Source: Gnetum montanum (taxonomy: Eukaryota > Streptophyta > Gnetopsida > Gnetales > Gnetaceae). Taken from it: a stretch of 64,000 nucleotides of DNA. Location of the stretch: assembly GCA_015680685.1 (NCBI GenBank), contig MNCI01015499.1, positions 383,503 through 447,502 on the forward strand, given 5' to 3'. The notes under the pieces were generated by a model, which was not told the origin of the DNA, did not search any database, and was given only the letters and a program-made list of their open reading frames with translations. The position numbers were made by a program, and so were the translations under genes. Position 1 is the first letter of the stretch, and each line of letters begins with the position of its first letter. This document shows, piece after piece, positions 48,801 to 61,117 of this stretch.

Positions 48801-51180
48801 TGAGGATATATGGTTGGGCTCACTTTGGGATTGCATCCTTTTGAGCAGATGTCAAGCTGTGTGCGGGTTCTCCATGTTGAAGGTAAGCTTTAATGTTGGC
48901 ATACCATTCTTGGATATCTGTTGCACTTACAGATGCAATGTGTACCACTTGAGTAATAGGATCTGTGCATTCTATTATTGAAGTGGGCAAAGTGGCAAAC
49001 AAGTGCGATGGCACATTCAATGCTAACGTTGCTAGCGCATCAGCTACGGTGTTCTCATTACGAGGCACATGTTGAACGTCTAACGTTGTAAACTATTTTA
49101 GTAAACTCTTAGCTAGATCGTAATAAGGTTGAAAATGTGAAGCCTTACAAGCATAGAATTCAATGATCTAGTTGACAACTAATTGTGAGTCGTCCCGGAC
49201 TACCAAATGTTGCTCTCAGGCTACTAAGAGGCCCATAAGGAGTCCTTCATACTCAGCTATGTTGCTTGTACAAAGGAATGTAAAGCGATATGAAAAGGGT
49301 CAAATTTCCCTAGAGGGAAATGTAATAACTATGGTGATGCTTTCACCTTGTGTAGTTGAAGCATCATCAAAATGTAAAGTTGCTTTGAAATTAGATGGTA
49401 CAAGGTTTAGGTTATTGATGTGTTTATCCAAGAATTCAGGTTCAATTATTGCCTGATCGTCAATGGGTGAAGTTGTGAGTTGTGTGGCTATTGCTTGACC
49501 CTTTGTTGATGATTGGGCTACATAATGTAAATCAAATTCTACCGTTATAGTTTTCCATCGGGCTATCCTACTACTCTCATACAAGTTGGTTGTGATAGCC
49601 TGAAGTATGTTGCTCTTGCATATGATGTTAACTTTGCTACAAAATAGGTAATGTCTCCACTTTTTGAGTGCAAACACTAGGGTGAGACAATATTTTTCTA
49701 CCTTGTTGTACTTTGCCTTGTAATCTATTAAAGCATGGCTTAAGTAATAGACCAGGATTTCACACCTGTCATCTCTTTTCTGACATAGCAATGCAACAAT
49801 AGATGTGTCTGAAGTGGCAAGGTAGATGTAGAAAGGCTTATCCCTCTGTGGTGGGTAAATAGTTGGGAGATGCAAATGCTCTTTCTTTAGGTTATCAAAG
49901 GCTTGTTGACATTGATCTGTCCACTCGAAGTTGACCCCCTTTTTAAGTAGGTGTTGCATGGGGTGTAGCTTTTCTATCAACCTTGTGATAAACCTTCTGA
50001 TAAACTGTACTCTGCCTTGCAACCCACGTAGCTCTTTAAGGTTTGTAGGTGGTGCTAAGTTGACGATGGCCCTCACTTTATCAGGATCCACTTGTATTCC
50101 TATTTTTGACACTACGAAACCTAGCATGCATATGATTTTAACTCCAAAAACACATTTATTAGGGTTAAGGCGTAGGTCATGCCTATGACAACGTTGGAGG
50201 ACTATGTTGAGATCATTGGGATGATCGATAGATTTCTTAGATTTGACTACTATGTCGTCAACATAATTGTTTAGTCTCTCCAAGAGGTAGTCATTAAAAG
50301 TATATGTCATGGCTTGTTGATAAGTTGCTCTAGCATTTTTGAGTCGAAAGGACATCATCGTGTAACAAAAGGTTCCCCAAGGGGTCATGAAAGTGGTTGA
50401 GAACTGATGCTTTGGGTTTATACGGATCTGGTTATAGCCTAAGAACCCATCCATGAAGGACAGTAAGGCATGACCAGCTATAGTGTCTATAAGTTGATCA
50501 ATACTTGAAAATGGGAAATCATCTTTAATTGTTGCTTTGTTCAAGTCTCAAAAGTCTATACAAATTTGTATACCTCTCATTTTCTTAGAAACTATAATGA
50601 TGTTTGATACCCATTCCAAGTAATCGACCGCTCAGATGAAACCAGCTTGATAAAGCTTGGTGATTTCATCATTTATGGCTAGTGCAATCTTGGGTTTGAT
50701 TTTACGAGCTTTTTGCTTGACTTCCTTGACACGTGGATCTAGGATGATGTTGTGTTGTATGAGGCATGGGTCCAGACCTGGCATGTCATCATATGACCAT
50801 GCAAACACTTTAACATTATCATGGAGAACTTTTGAGATGTATTGGTGTACCTGTGGATGTAATAGAGAGCTAACTTTCAAGGTTCTTGCTTCACCTTTAG
50901 AGGTAGTTACAGGGATTTCAATAAGAGGATCCTTAGTCACATCCCCGGCCTCTAAGTCTAAGGCTTGGACCAAATGTTCAGGCTAGTCTAGGGATGTTTC
51001 CAGGGATGCTATAGTGTTGTGAGAGGATAATTCAAAGTGTACCAATTCTTGATTCAAGCATCTTGTAAATCTACCATAAGGACCCATTAAGGTCAAAGGC
51101 GAACAAAGATCACCATGCATAGCCATTTGTTTTTTGAGTGGACTTGTCAGATCAAGCAAATAAACCAAGTCAAGTGGTAC
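48801..51180 (-). pseudogene. Reverse transcriptase, RNase H and second RNase H of element C
   Basis: Pre-RT block with SSLLHPQVHQYI and DMPGLDPCLIQHNI (about 50900-50740); RT with KDDFPFSSIDQLID, FMDGFLGYNQI and active site NYVDDIVVKS (about 50540-50250), and LRGLQGRVQFIRRFI (about 50030); RNase H with YYLSHALIDYKAKYN (about 49740); then, after a linker, a second RNase H beginning ATLHFDDASTTQG (about 49370) and continuing with SNIAEYEGLLMGL, DDSQLVVNQI and HVPRNENTVADALATLAL (about 49020). The longest intact stretch is 414 codons (50544-49300). Stops at about 50548 and about 49297 break the polyprotein. Dual RNase H is diagnostic of Tat elements. Confidence 0.92.
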
Positions 51181-51242
51181 CTATTTGAAGCAACAACATG
51201 TAATGAATATATGTAAATTAATAATGCAACATAAGATAATTT

Positions 51243-51572
51243 CTAGTTTAAGGTCTTAGCAGACCGCAATAAGGTAATAGTTTGGTCTAAAACATAAAAT
51301 GAATGCTAAAACTACCAGTTTAAGGTCATGGTGGATCATAACTAGGCTACATTGTAGAGAGAGTGCTAAAATTACTAGTTTAAGGTCATGGTGGATCATA
51401 ATAATGTAAAGTTTGGTTTGAGATGCTGAAATTGCCAGTTTAAGTTCATGGCGGACTGTCACTGGGCCATATTACAAGTTAAAATTGATAGTTTAAGGTC
51501 TTTGCGGATTGTCATATGATTGTATTGTAGGTTAAAATTGCTAGTTTAAGGTCTTTGCAGACCATAACTGGC
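51243..51572. repeat. Hairpin tandem array just upstream of pol (element C)
   Basis: About six units of 50-60 bases with core 'agtttaaggtc', for example GGTCTTAGCAGACC near 51250 and GGTCATGGTGGATC near 51325. Same core as the array downstream of integrase, so pol is flanked by related arrays. Confidence 0.85.
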
Positions 51573-51732
51573 TTAAAATTTGTAAATACAGAGTGAAAAT
51601 TTTGGTGGGCCCACTTACTATGCTGCCAGTGAGTGCTACGCTGTAGTGGGACTACACTACAGTAGTGCTACGTTGTAGTACTGTCCTGCGTTACCCGAAA
51701 TGTAAAAGTGACAAGTATTTTACCATATTAGC

Positions 51733-51743
51733 CATAAATAGGG
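51733..51743 (+). promoter_or_regulatory. TATA-like box of the antisense gene in element C
   Basis: CATAAATAGGG lies about 135 bases upstream of the first + strand ATG of the antisense gene. It would fit an independent promoter outside the LTRs. Sequence evidence only. Confidence 0.35.
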
Positions 51744-51867
51744 GATTACCCCCCTTGGTAAACTTGTCATTTTCATTGTTAGAGTCCACACTCAGAGCAT
51801 AGTGCAGTTAAACAGAGAGAGAGCATAATAGGCGTAGCATAGCAGTTGGTACTACCGATTTGTGAGC

Positions 51868-54800
51868 ATGGCAATGGCACACAAAAGTGAACGTAGGCAT
51901 CGAGGACTTGCCAAGGTGGACAAAGTAAAGAACACTTTGGGACGCCTCTCCAAGGTGTGCGTTGAGGGGCGGCAAGAGGCTTCGTCTACTTGGTAAGTCG
52001 TTATGCTACCTTTGATTGTATTATGTGATGCATCGGGTTAGATTACCATTGCCATTAATATTGTCATTTTTTTTTGCAAATATTTTCACCATTTTTTTGT
52101 CATTTTGGCTACTACGCCATGGTTGTCGCTACTTGGCCACAACAGCTGTACGGTTGCTACACTACGGCTGCATGTGGTACCACCTTGGTTGCCATTGTTA
52201 AGAATGGTCACTGCACTATTGTAGGGGTTTGGATGGTTCTGGGTGGCATAGTGCATGCTCGACGTAGCGTATTGCCCTTAGAGGGGTTTGTTTGTTTGCA
52301 AATTTTTGAGGTAGCATGACACATTCTTGGCGTAGTGTAGCACGAGCTATTTCATGTGGTAGGGTAGGGTAGGGACAATGGGGGAACTGTGAGTTCTTTT
52401 TTGCCTATGTTGTTAAGACTATTACATTTTTTGTTGTTACACTACATTGTCATGTTGGCAGGCCTTTAGGAGGTTATGTTAACAGTCTATTACATTGCTA
52501 CACTGTCAAACTTGTAACACTGCTATGCTATTAAATTCGCTATACTGCCCTATCGCTAAATTCGCTATGTTGCTAAATCTGCTATGCTGTGATGCCTGTT
52601 ACAGTGTTCTACTTATTACATTGCTACATGTCTGATACACGTTGTATTGTCACACTTGCGACGCTGCACGCGGTGCATTCATTTTTCTGCGTGTAATGCA
52701 ATCATCACCCTTATGTGAGAGTGTAATTGTGATGCTACGCTGTACAAGGCATGTCTACTACGTTGTGTTGTGTAACATGTAATTGTCGCATTGTGGGGTG
52801 CACTCGCTATGTTATGCTACACGGCGCTACGCTACGCTATACGTGACACTTTGTTATGTTGCATGCAATGTTTAACTCTATTCTATGGGGGGCTTATTAT
52901 TTCATGGTAAAGGAAAATTTATAACCAGAGGATTACGCTAGGCTATATGTAAATAGACGGTCACACTATGCTACATCAGTAATCACCACTTAAACATAAT
53001 GCTAACGTTTGGTGCTTTGTCATGCAGGGTCATGTTGAAACCCGTTCTAATTGTCCTTGAGCTGGTGGGAGTCCTATGCTGCCTTAGTGAACCTATGGCC
53101 AACGTTCCCCCACCCCACGCACGAATAGGGCAGTAGATGTTTTGGTTCCAAGAGGGTGCATGGGACTTCCTAGAGTTCCTCCTGTACCATTTTAGTGTGA
53201 TCATATGGTCACACTTATTGGCTAAAATAGCTATTGTACTTACAAAAACTTTGTTGCCCAGGGTAAATTGGGGTATTTTGAAGTTCATGGCTGATGGGTC
53301 GATAGGGGGTGAAGGGGTAAAAGGCTCAGATCGGTGCCCAAGGGGCTTGAGGTGCCTGATTTGGACCTGGGACATGCTCAAATACAAATGCTACCATTTG
53401 TACAACATGTTATATGTTGCCCATCACATGGGCACCTGCTTTCAGAACCCACCTGGAACTGTTTACTATGCCGATGAGTGAGTCCTGTGAAGGTATTTTA
53501 ACGTGTTGTATAATTTTCCTTATGCTAGAAAAAAATGCTTACCATATTCTTGTGTGTTGCTAGGTTTTATATTGACGAGGGCAATCTTCACGGTAACACG
53601 GATACCTTGGCGTTGGCCCAAACGGCTCTGCAAGAGTTCTCCTCTATTGGGAATGTGCATGTCAGTGTGATAGAACAACTTGGGCTTGATTTTAAAGCCT
53701 ATCCAACTAGGTATTCCAAATTCTATGGGAAGTGTAAGGAAGCTGGTTGGTTGGATAATGAATGGGCATTGCGCTGATCGATTACCATCGAAGACATTTT
53801 GGTGAAACTTCCACCATTTCCTATGCCGTTTAAACCTAGTATGTTAAACCATGCATTTTTTCTTATGTGTTCAGGTGATGATATGGTTTTGCCTTTGCTA
53901 ACCTCTTTTTTTTTGTTCGTGTTTGTTGTTAACCGTTGCAGTAGTAAGGGAATCCCAAGAGGTCATAATGATCACCTTTGGGCATGACAAGACCAACCTC
54001 TTCTTCAAGTATGGGGAGGTGGAGGAGATGCAGCGTTGGCTCTGCAATGGGGTCCTAGCCATCCTTGTTCATAACATTCAGAAGGCTGGGCTCATGGATT
54101 TATTTCTAGCTATGAATCCAAGTGTCCTGGCTACAGAAATGCTTTCCCTAGTCGATTCCTTCTCCGAGAAGGCTGACTGCTTCCGCACACGTGTTCACGG
54201 TGTGCAGGTGGTGTTTGAAATTAATGACCAACTATTTGTAGATATTTTTAGTGTCCCTTCTGATGGTCTCCTTGTAGGAGAAAAATCTAGGAAAGATGCA
54301 AACCATCAGGGAGACATCAAGGAATGGCTAGGGACAAGCAAGGATCGAAAGGGGATTTACATCCACAAGGTCAAGCTAGCGGTGGCCCAAATGGTTTACC
54401 TTGTCTTCTATGTTCGTACCTTCCCTAAGATACTCTCCCAAGGAAAAATACTTAGAGTGGAGCAGGCTTGGATAATGAGGGAGGTCATGAAGTAAGGGAC
54501 CTATTATAACTGGGCTAGGTACCTTTCAGAAGGCTTGCGTGTTGAAATGATCAAGCTTCGTGAGAATCTTGACTCTCGTTTCAATGTGCACTATGCATTT
54601 TTCGTAGCTTTCTTGCTTCAGTTTGTAGAATTTTTGGTGGTCTGTGAAAATGATGCCTGGGTACAGCAAGATTGTAACCAGATATCTAAGCCATGGATTT
54701 GCCAAGTTTTCCATACCACTCGATCCCAGGACCCCCTGGAATTTATCGAGGAATCACTTTCAATAACGATGAGGGATCGGGTGGCACGACCCTTTCGTGC

Positions 54801-56684
54801 CTAGGATTGCATGGGAGAGGCACCTCCTATTAACACAAGAAATGTTCTTAAGGGGGAAATTCCTCATTATAGAAACTGTGAAAACTAGGCTGCAACGTAA
54901 GAAGTCTTATCTGGCAGAAGAATCTCCCTGTACGAATAAAGGACAAGGGAAAAAGCTGTGAATCAAAGTTTGTAGAGTGGAGCCCCTAGTTGGTAAGTGT
55001 ATTTGACTATTTTGTTAGTGTAACATCTACTACATTATGCTACACTATGTAGCATAGCATAGTGTAGCGCCCGTCTCATGCATCCTGCTTACTTACAACA
55101 TGTTTGTCAGAAGAGGAAGAAGAAGAGGAAGAAGAGGTCCCAACCGTAGAAGAAGAGGCTCCTGCTATAGAGGAAGAGGCCCCTATTGATGAACCTTTTT
55201 CTAAATGTGGTTTAGTACCTGAGGGGCACATGAGTGTTGAAGATGCTGCCACACTTTTGGATCAGCTAGAAAGAGAGGGGCTTCAATTTGATGCTAGTGA
55301 GTTTGACCGCTTGTTTGATAGTGTGTCGATGGGCGACCCTCCCGCTATCACCCTTGAGGGTTTGCTAGGTAAGAGCTTTACACTGTCATTTACATTGTTC
55401 ATCAGCTTTGTTGTTGTCCTCTCCACCATGGCTAACATGTTTTATTGTACAACGGACACCACTGTTGATACCCTTGGCCCTTCTTCTTCGATTCATGTCT
55501 GACCCTGGACCGAGACCCTTGACAAATTCACTTTTATGGAGGGGGTGGTCGATGACATGATTGATTGCCTAAGGCAGATCGATCTTGAGATTGGTATGTT
55601 AAAATTTCTATGCTAGGCTCTGTTAATTATTGCAATTTTTCTATGTCATTTTGACTAACGCTCTCCCATGTGTGGTTGGTAGCCTCTCGTCTTGAGTGGG
55701 ATCCTAAGCAAGCCGTTGGGGTCGATGCTATGCCTAAACTTTTGCTAGAGGTAGCCAAGGTACCTCGTCACATATATGATGAAGCAAGTAAATGTGCGTT
55801 GTACTCGGAATGCTCTTTATGGGAGTGTAGGCGTGTGAATGAGAACCTCTCGAAGTGGGTACAGAAACTTGAGAAGGAGAAGGCCAACCTAACCGCTGAG
55901 GTTGGGGATCTCCAATTTAGGAATGAATTTCTATTGGCATGTGACACTCACAGTGGTAGTTGGTGTATGATAGTCATTGACTACACAAGATTTGGATAGC
56001 CGTACGAAGCAAAAATGAGGCCACTCGCAAGATCATCAAATAATGCATGTAGATGGAACTTCTAGCCTAGAAGAACCAAGACTAGAAGAATTATAGCGCA
56101 AAGGTTTACGAATGGGGACATGCACAGAAGAACCACAAGCACATGTATAAAATGGAATATGCCACCTATCATAAACAATACTGAGATGCAGCTGTTGGGT
56201 TTCATACCCACAAGCTATTCCTTGATGTTATTGGTGCTTCTGGAGCTTATGAAAAGTTCATGTAATAGGTGATAGTCAGTGAGTCTCCTGAAAGGGAAAC
56301 GACCCTACCTACTGGTGAGACCACCACCACCACCTTTTCCCAAGATCACCTAGATGGATAGCTATGGAAAAAGGGAAGGTTGCAGCAAGTGCTAATCTAG
56401 GAGATAAGAATTGGACCAACCTCACTGAGGAGGATATCCTACGACGTCTTGTGGTTGGCATGGATAGGATACACTCTGAAATGGACGCGGACCATCTCGG
56501 GTTAGTAGCTTTTTATTGTGTCATAGTTTATTTTATAGAAGCCTTTGTTGTAGCTTTGATTCATTGTTTTATTTTCTTTTCTACATAGGATCCGAACGAA
56601 GATGCAGGACCTAGTGAAACAAGGAATGGTGGTGTGGGCGAAGACACATAGTGTGGTGGCACGAGATTTTTATTTTTGTCTTTG
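51868..56684 (+). pseudogene. Antisense multi-exon gene inside element C (unknown protein)
   Basis: Eight exons can be traced on the + strand: 51868-51992, 53028-53477, 53564-53838, 53942-54992, 55111-55368, 55453-55593, 55683 to about 56499, and 56590-56684. Donors are GT and phases agree at every junction. One acceptor (before 55453) reads AA instead of AG. The protein starts basic (MAMAHKSERRHRG), has a long globular part in exon 4 (RVHGVQVVFEINDQ, LAVAQMVYLVFYVRT) resembling the 'putative plant transposon protein' ORFs found in plant retroelements, then a Glu-rich repeat (about 55111-55200) and a coiled coil with NENLSKWVQKLEKEKANL (about 55840). In-frame stops near 53133, 53775, 54493 and 54801, and a frameshift near 55950, make it a pseudogene. 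Function unknown. Confidence 0.7.
55039..55068. repeat. Perfect 11-bp hairpin in an intron of the antisense gene
   Basis: GCTACACTATG, an 8-base loop, then CATAGTGTAGC. The same words recur in the LTRs of element C. Confidence 0.85.
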
Positions 56685-56821
56685 AATTTAAATTTTTTTT
56701 GTAAAAATTATTGATTGAAATTGAATGAAGAATATAATGTGAAATAATTTGTTTCACTTTGGTTAATGTGTTATATTTATTTTTATTCTTTTTCTTTCTT
56801 TTTCTTTTTGGCCCCTTAGGG

Positions 56822-57085
56822 GCTTCTCGTTCTAGTTTTAGGCCATTTCGGGCCGTCACTAGTTTTAGGCCATTTCGGGCCGCAACAATAGTTTAAGGCC
56901 ATTTCAGGCTGTTACTTAATGATAAAAAATATTTTTTTTGAGAAGTGGAGTGGTCATTTTTAGGTCTTAGTGGGCTGCAATGGTAGTTTAAGGCCATTCC
57001 GGGCCATGGTGGTAGTTTAAGGCCATCTCAGGCCATTTCTAGTTTTAAGGCATTTCGGGCCATTGCTAGTTTTAGGCCATTTTGG
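56822..57085. repeat. GGCC-type hairpin array between protease and the antisense gene (element C)
   Basis: About eight units with core 'agttttaggccatttcgggcc', each able to fold GGCC/GGCC. Homologous to 23875-23985 of element A. Confidence 0.85.
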
Positions 57086-57640
57086 GCCTTATGTAAGGTA
57101 TTGGTGACAAGGGCAATGTAGTAAGCAAGCTCAACGTAAAATGAAAATAAGAAAAAAGTTGAATTAATGTAAACAACAAATTCATTGTGAAATGTAAATG
57201 ATGCACACAGTGGACTTAATGTGAAAAATGTTAATTACGCAAGCAGTGAACTTAATGTAAAAAAGAAAATGTGAATACAATGAACTGAATGTAAACACGT
57301 GAATTATGTATACAACAAAGTAAATGTAAAACGTAGTGTATACCAGTGGAAGTATGACAAAATTTAATTATGTGGTTGTTTCCTAACTCGACGGGGGTTA
57401 GGTGAGGCATAGGGCCAGGCGAACCTACATTGGTACTCTTCTATGTTATTGTTTGCAGCTTGGAAGGGAAACTTGGCCCACGTTGTCTCTTCGTTTGGAC
57501 TAGTTTCAGCTTGTTCAGGTGTTTCAGTTTGAATGGGGGCTTAGTTTTCAAAAATTTCAATCTTTGAAGCTTGCTCCACTTCATTGCCATGGATTACCAC
57601 TTCCCCTCCTACGTAGGGTAAGTGGATTTCTTGGTGTATA
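57086..57640. other. Spacer between hairpin array and protease (element C)
   Basis: AT-rich, with a loosely repeated 'aatgtaaa..' theme at 57120-57340. No gene seen. Confidence 0.5.
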
Positions 57641-60600
57641 GGTGAGGAAACAACCCTCAGTTGGGCCAACCACTATCTCCCTAGGATTAGGTTGAACCTA
57701 GGTATTTCCTCTACTACAATGAACATTGCGCTTGTGGAGAATTGGTCCCCTACCACAAAGTTAATGTGGACAGTTCGCTTTACTCCTACGCGTGCTCCAT
57801 TGAACAATTTTAGGCACAAAGTTGCTGTGGGCTTGATTTGATCAATCAAAGCCAGTTTGTCCACTATGGGAAATGGAATGACATTTGTAGCGGCGCCATC
57901 ATCAACGTGTACCCTTCAGATCTTGTATTGTTCAACCTAAATTGTGATGAACATGGACGTTGTTGTCACCTGACCCTTTTCAGGGTTATCCTTAATGGAC
58001 TTATCATGAAATGTCAACTGAGCTAGCCACAGTTATTTGGCCATAGGTGGAAGCATGACAACATGGATTGCTTTCTCCTCTACCGGCATGTTTTCATCAA
58101 CCAGAATGGATGTTAACATGTGAACCATGGCCTCGCGGTGTGCAATGGAAGTCATTACCAATTCATACAGGCTCAAAGTTGTATTTTTATATTTTAGAGC
58201 CTGTTTAACTTGCGTGAGGGCATTAAGAAGATCTTGTCCACCATCTTATTGTTTGTTACTTCTTTCCTCTTGTATTTGTCCTAGGAGACGAATCTCGGGA
58301 GGTGGGGGGGGGGGGCAGTTTCAGGTTGAGAATTAGGCTTTCTGAGGTGGGAAGGTGACGATTGCGTGCATGCATTGTTATTGGTTGTTGATGACGAAGG
58401 GGCCATGGGCTTTGAGGCCAAGGGAGTAGGCTTGGGGGGACCTAAGGTAGTGCATTCCTTAGCCATCTTGTCCGCTAAACACTCTTTTCATTTTTTTGAA
58501 TGGGGAGGCTACGATGCCATTTTTGTTGTTTGATTTTGTGTGGTAGAGGTGCTTGAATGTTTTGGCACTTTAATGAAGAATGGTGCTTGTTGTGCCGGTG
58601 CAGGCAACGATGCAACTTTGAGCACAAAGGATGCGGGGGTGGATGTCTGAGGAGGAACCTTAAGGACAAATGGTTGTTGTGATGTCGTTCTTGTTGTTGT
58701 CAAGGTTGTTGCATTATGAGGAGGCACATGCACCACGAATGGTTGTCATGGTGGTTCTGGACTGTTGTCAATGCCAATGATGTTGATAGTATACCCCGCG
58801 TTGTTGGTGTTCAAGGGATCTTTGTAAACATGCATTGATTGATTCTCAAGACGGATGGGACTACTTTCATGCAAGACAAATTTTCCCTGATCAATCATCC
58901 GTTGAATGTCATCTTTCAATGCTAGACAATAATTTGTATCGTGGCCATAGAGTTGATGGTAGTTATAGAACCGTTCTAGCCTAAAATTCATAGGAACTGG
59001 TGGCTCATTGGGCGTGGCCAAGGAGGGGTTCCTAAGAAGTTCGTAGTACTGTTGATGATGTTTGATTGCTTCCTTCAACATCTACTTATGCTATATACAC
59101 CTAGCCCTCAATAATTGCTTTAGAAGTTTTGAAGGCTTAATGGGTAAGAGGGTGTACTTGGAGTGATCTTTATGCTCAAAGTTGGACCTAGGTTGGGTTG
59201 ATTCCTTAGGTGGTAATGTTGAGGGCTGACTGGTATTGCTTGAGCCAGATGTGGCATTAGCAAGTGCTATGACTGCATTTTTGTTAATATTGGGCCTAGT
59301 CTTGTTGGCCACAGTGGCCACCATGGTTGTTGTGACCTTGCCCTTCTCTTTGTCCTTTTTGATGTGTGCGTTTTTGTATGTAACATAGGCCAGGTATTTA
59401 CTAGCTTCGACTACATCCTGAATGCTCTTGGTCTGAGCGAGTGCAGAGCCAGGTAATAGAGCTTAGACTTAATAAAGTCGTTTACTTCTCCCTTGAAGAT
59501 GGCCAATAAGTGGACCTCATCGTTAGGCTCGCATATCTCATTCAGGGTTGCACTCCACCATTGTATGAATCTTTGCACAGATTCCAATGGTTCTTGCTTG
59601 ACATCCATGAGCTGATCCAATGTGACCTCCGGTTTTAGGTTATATTTGAAGCGGGTCATGAATTGGCTTAATAGCTCTTATAGGGTGGAAATGGAGGCAT
59701 GTGGGAGCATGCAATACCAATCTAGAGCTTTGCCTATCAGGGACATGGCAAAGACATGAATGATGATGTGTGGCCATTATTGCAATAGTAGAGATTTAGA
59801 TCTAAACGTTACCAAATGTGTGTTGGGATCACCCTTCCTATTGTATTTTGTAAATTGGGGGAGTGGTACCCTAGGGGGTAACATAAGCATGGGGATGGTC
59901 GGGCTGATGGGGTTGTCATGGTAAAAGTACATGACCTGTACAGTGTCAGAACCAGTGGCTTTGAGGTGTTTGATCTCTTTAGTAAGGGTTTGGATGAGTT
60001 GGAAAGCTTGATCTAGACCTGAGGATGTTGTAGACGGTTGCAAGGATGCCTGAGCAGCCATCATATGTGATGCTGTTGGGGTGGTAGCCTGTCCCATGGG
60101 GGGCACCATTGGAGCCGCTCCAGCAAGAGATGCTGCTTGGGTGGTCCACCACCCAAAGGGTGGTGCTGTTGGGACGATGGTAGTTAGTGGCACTATGTGG
60201 TTGGTAGTTTGCCCGATTGGCAGGGCAACCCACAATCCTATGTTTGGTTATACTATGTGCAGAAGCTGGTGCACTTGAGATTGCACGTAGTGTGACATTA
60301 AAGAAGGTTGTGTAGTAGGGAAAGAAGTGGTTGGAACCCACCACATGGTTGAGACTAGGTTAGTTACTGGTGGTGGGACAGGTGTAGATGAGGGACCAAG
60401 AGCAAAGCTCACATGCAACTGTGATGTCGACAGAGTGTGGACGTATGGCAGCGTAGCTATGATTGACGTTGGGTATGATGTTGGGGCAGACTGAGAAGGA
60501 AGGGTGACTGGGAAAGAAGTTGAAGGGTCCACTTGCTGGTACGTTGAATGTACAGGATGGCCGCCCATGGTTGACAAAGGTGTGGGTTGTGGCGGGGTTG

Positions 60601-61117
60601 TGGTAACTATGAAGGGGGCAGAAGCAAAGAGTAGGTTTGACTGAAAGACAGTGATGGGAAGGATAACTGTAGCGTAGGTCTGGCCACCACCTTCGGAGTG
60701 GGAGTCCAAGTCTTCCTATTTGTCCTGGAACACTTTATCGTAATGAGACATTGTGTCTTGTTCCCTAGACTTACTGACTCACATCGAGTAGTCTAAGACC
60801 CATTGATATGCTTCAGTTAACGAGATAGTGACGTCAAGGGTAGGGATGAACTCCCTCCCGTTCTGGTGGAGTAACTCAAAGTTACGTTTATCCTCAAGTT
60901 CTTGATGATCCAAGGGTAGATTTGCTTGGACTTTTGTATAGAGGAGGTCGTATCGCTCTACATCCTATGCTAAGCACTCAGGTGACAAGTGTCACAGTCT
61001 AAGGGATTGACGTGGTGCCAGCATAGGGTTGAGCAGCCGCTCGAGACCTTTCATGTTTTGGACTGAGTAGGGATCCTCTAGGTTTGAGGTGGTGGCGACA
61101 GTGGTTGCAGGAATCAT
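57640..61117 (-). pseudogene. Decayed gag-protease of element C
   Basis: The - strand frame begins at an ATG at 61117. A proline/serine/threonine-rich N-terminal part (61117-60000) leads to Gag with FTKYNRKGDPNTHL (about 59870) and FKYNLKPEVTLDQLMDVKQ (about 59650). A conserved block NFEHKDHSKYTLL follows (about 59180), then a knuckle-like YHQLYGHDTNYC (about 58950) and a linker with repeated PF(V/F)xKV motifs (about 58740-58560). The aspartic protease has VHVDDGAATNVIP (about 57900) and ends NLILGR (about 57675). The protease motif is DDGA instead of the usual DTGA or DSGA. Stops and frame changes occur throughout. Element A carries the same block order. Confidence 0.85.
58304..58315 (+). 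repeat. Homopolymer G12
   Basis: Twelve consecutive G, preceded by GGAGGT, in the gag-protease linker. Such runs arise by slippage and are also prone to sequencing error. Confidence 0.9.
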
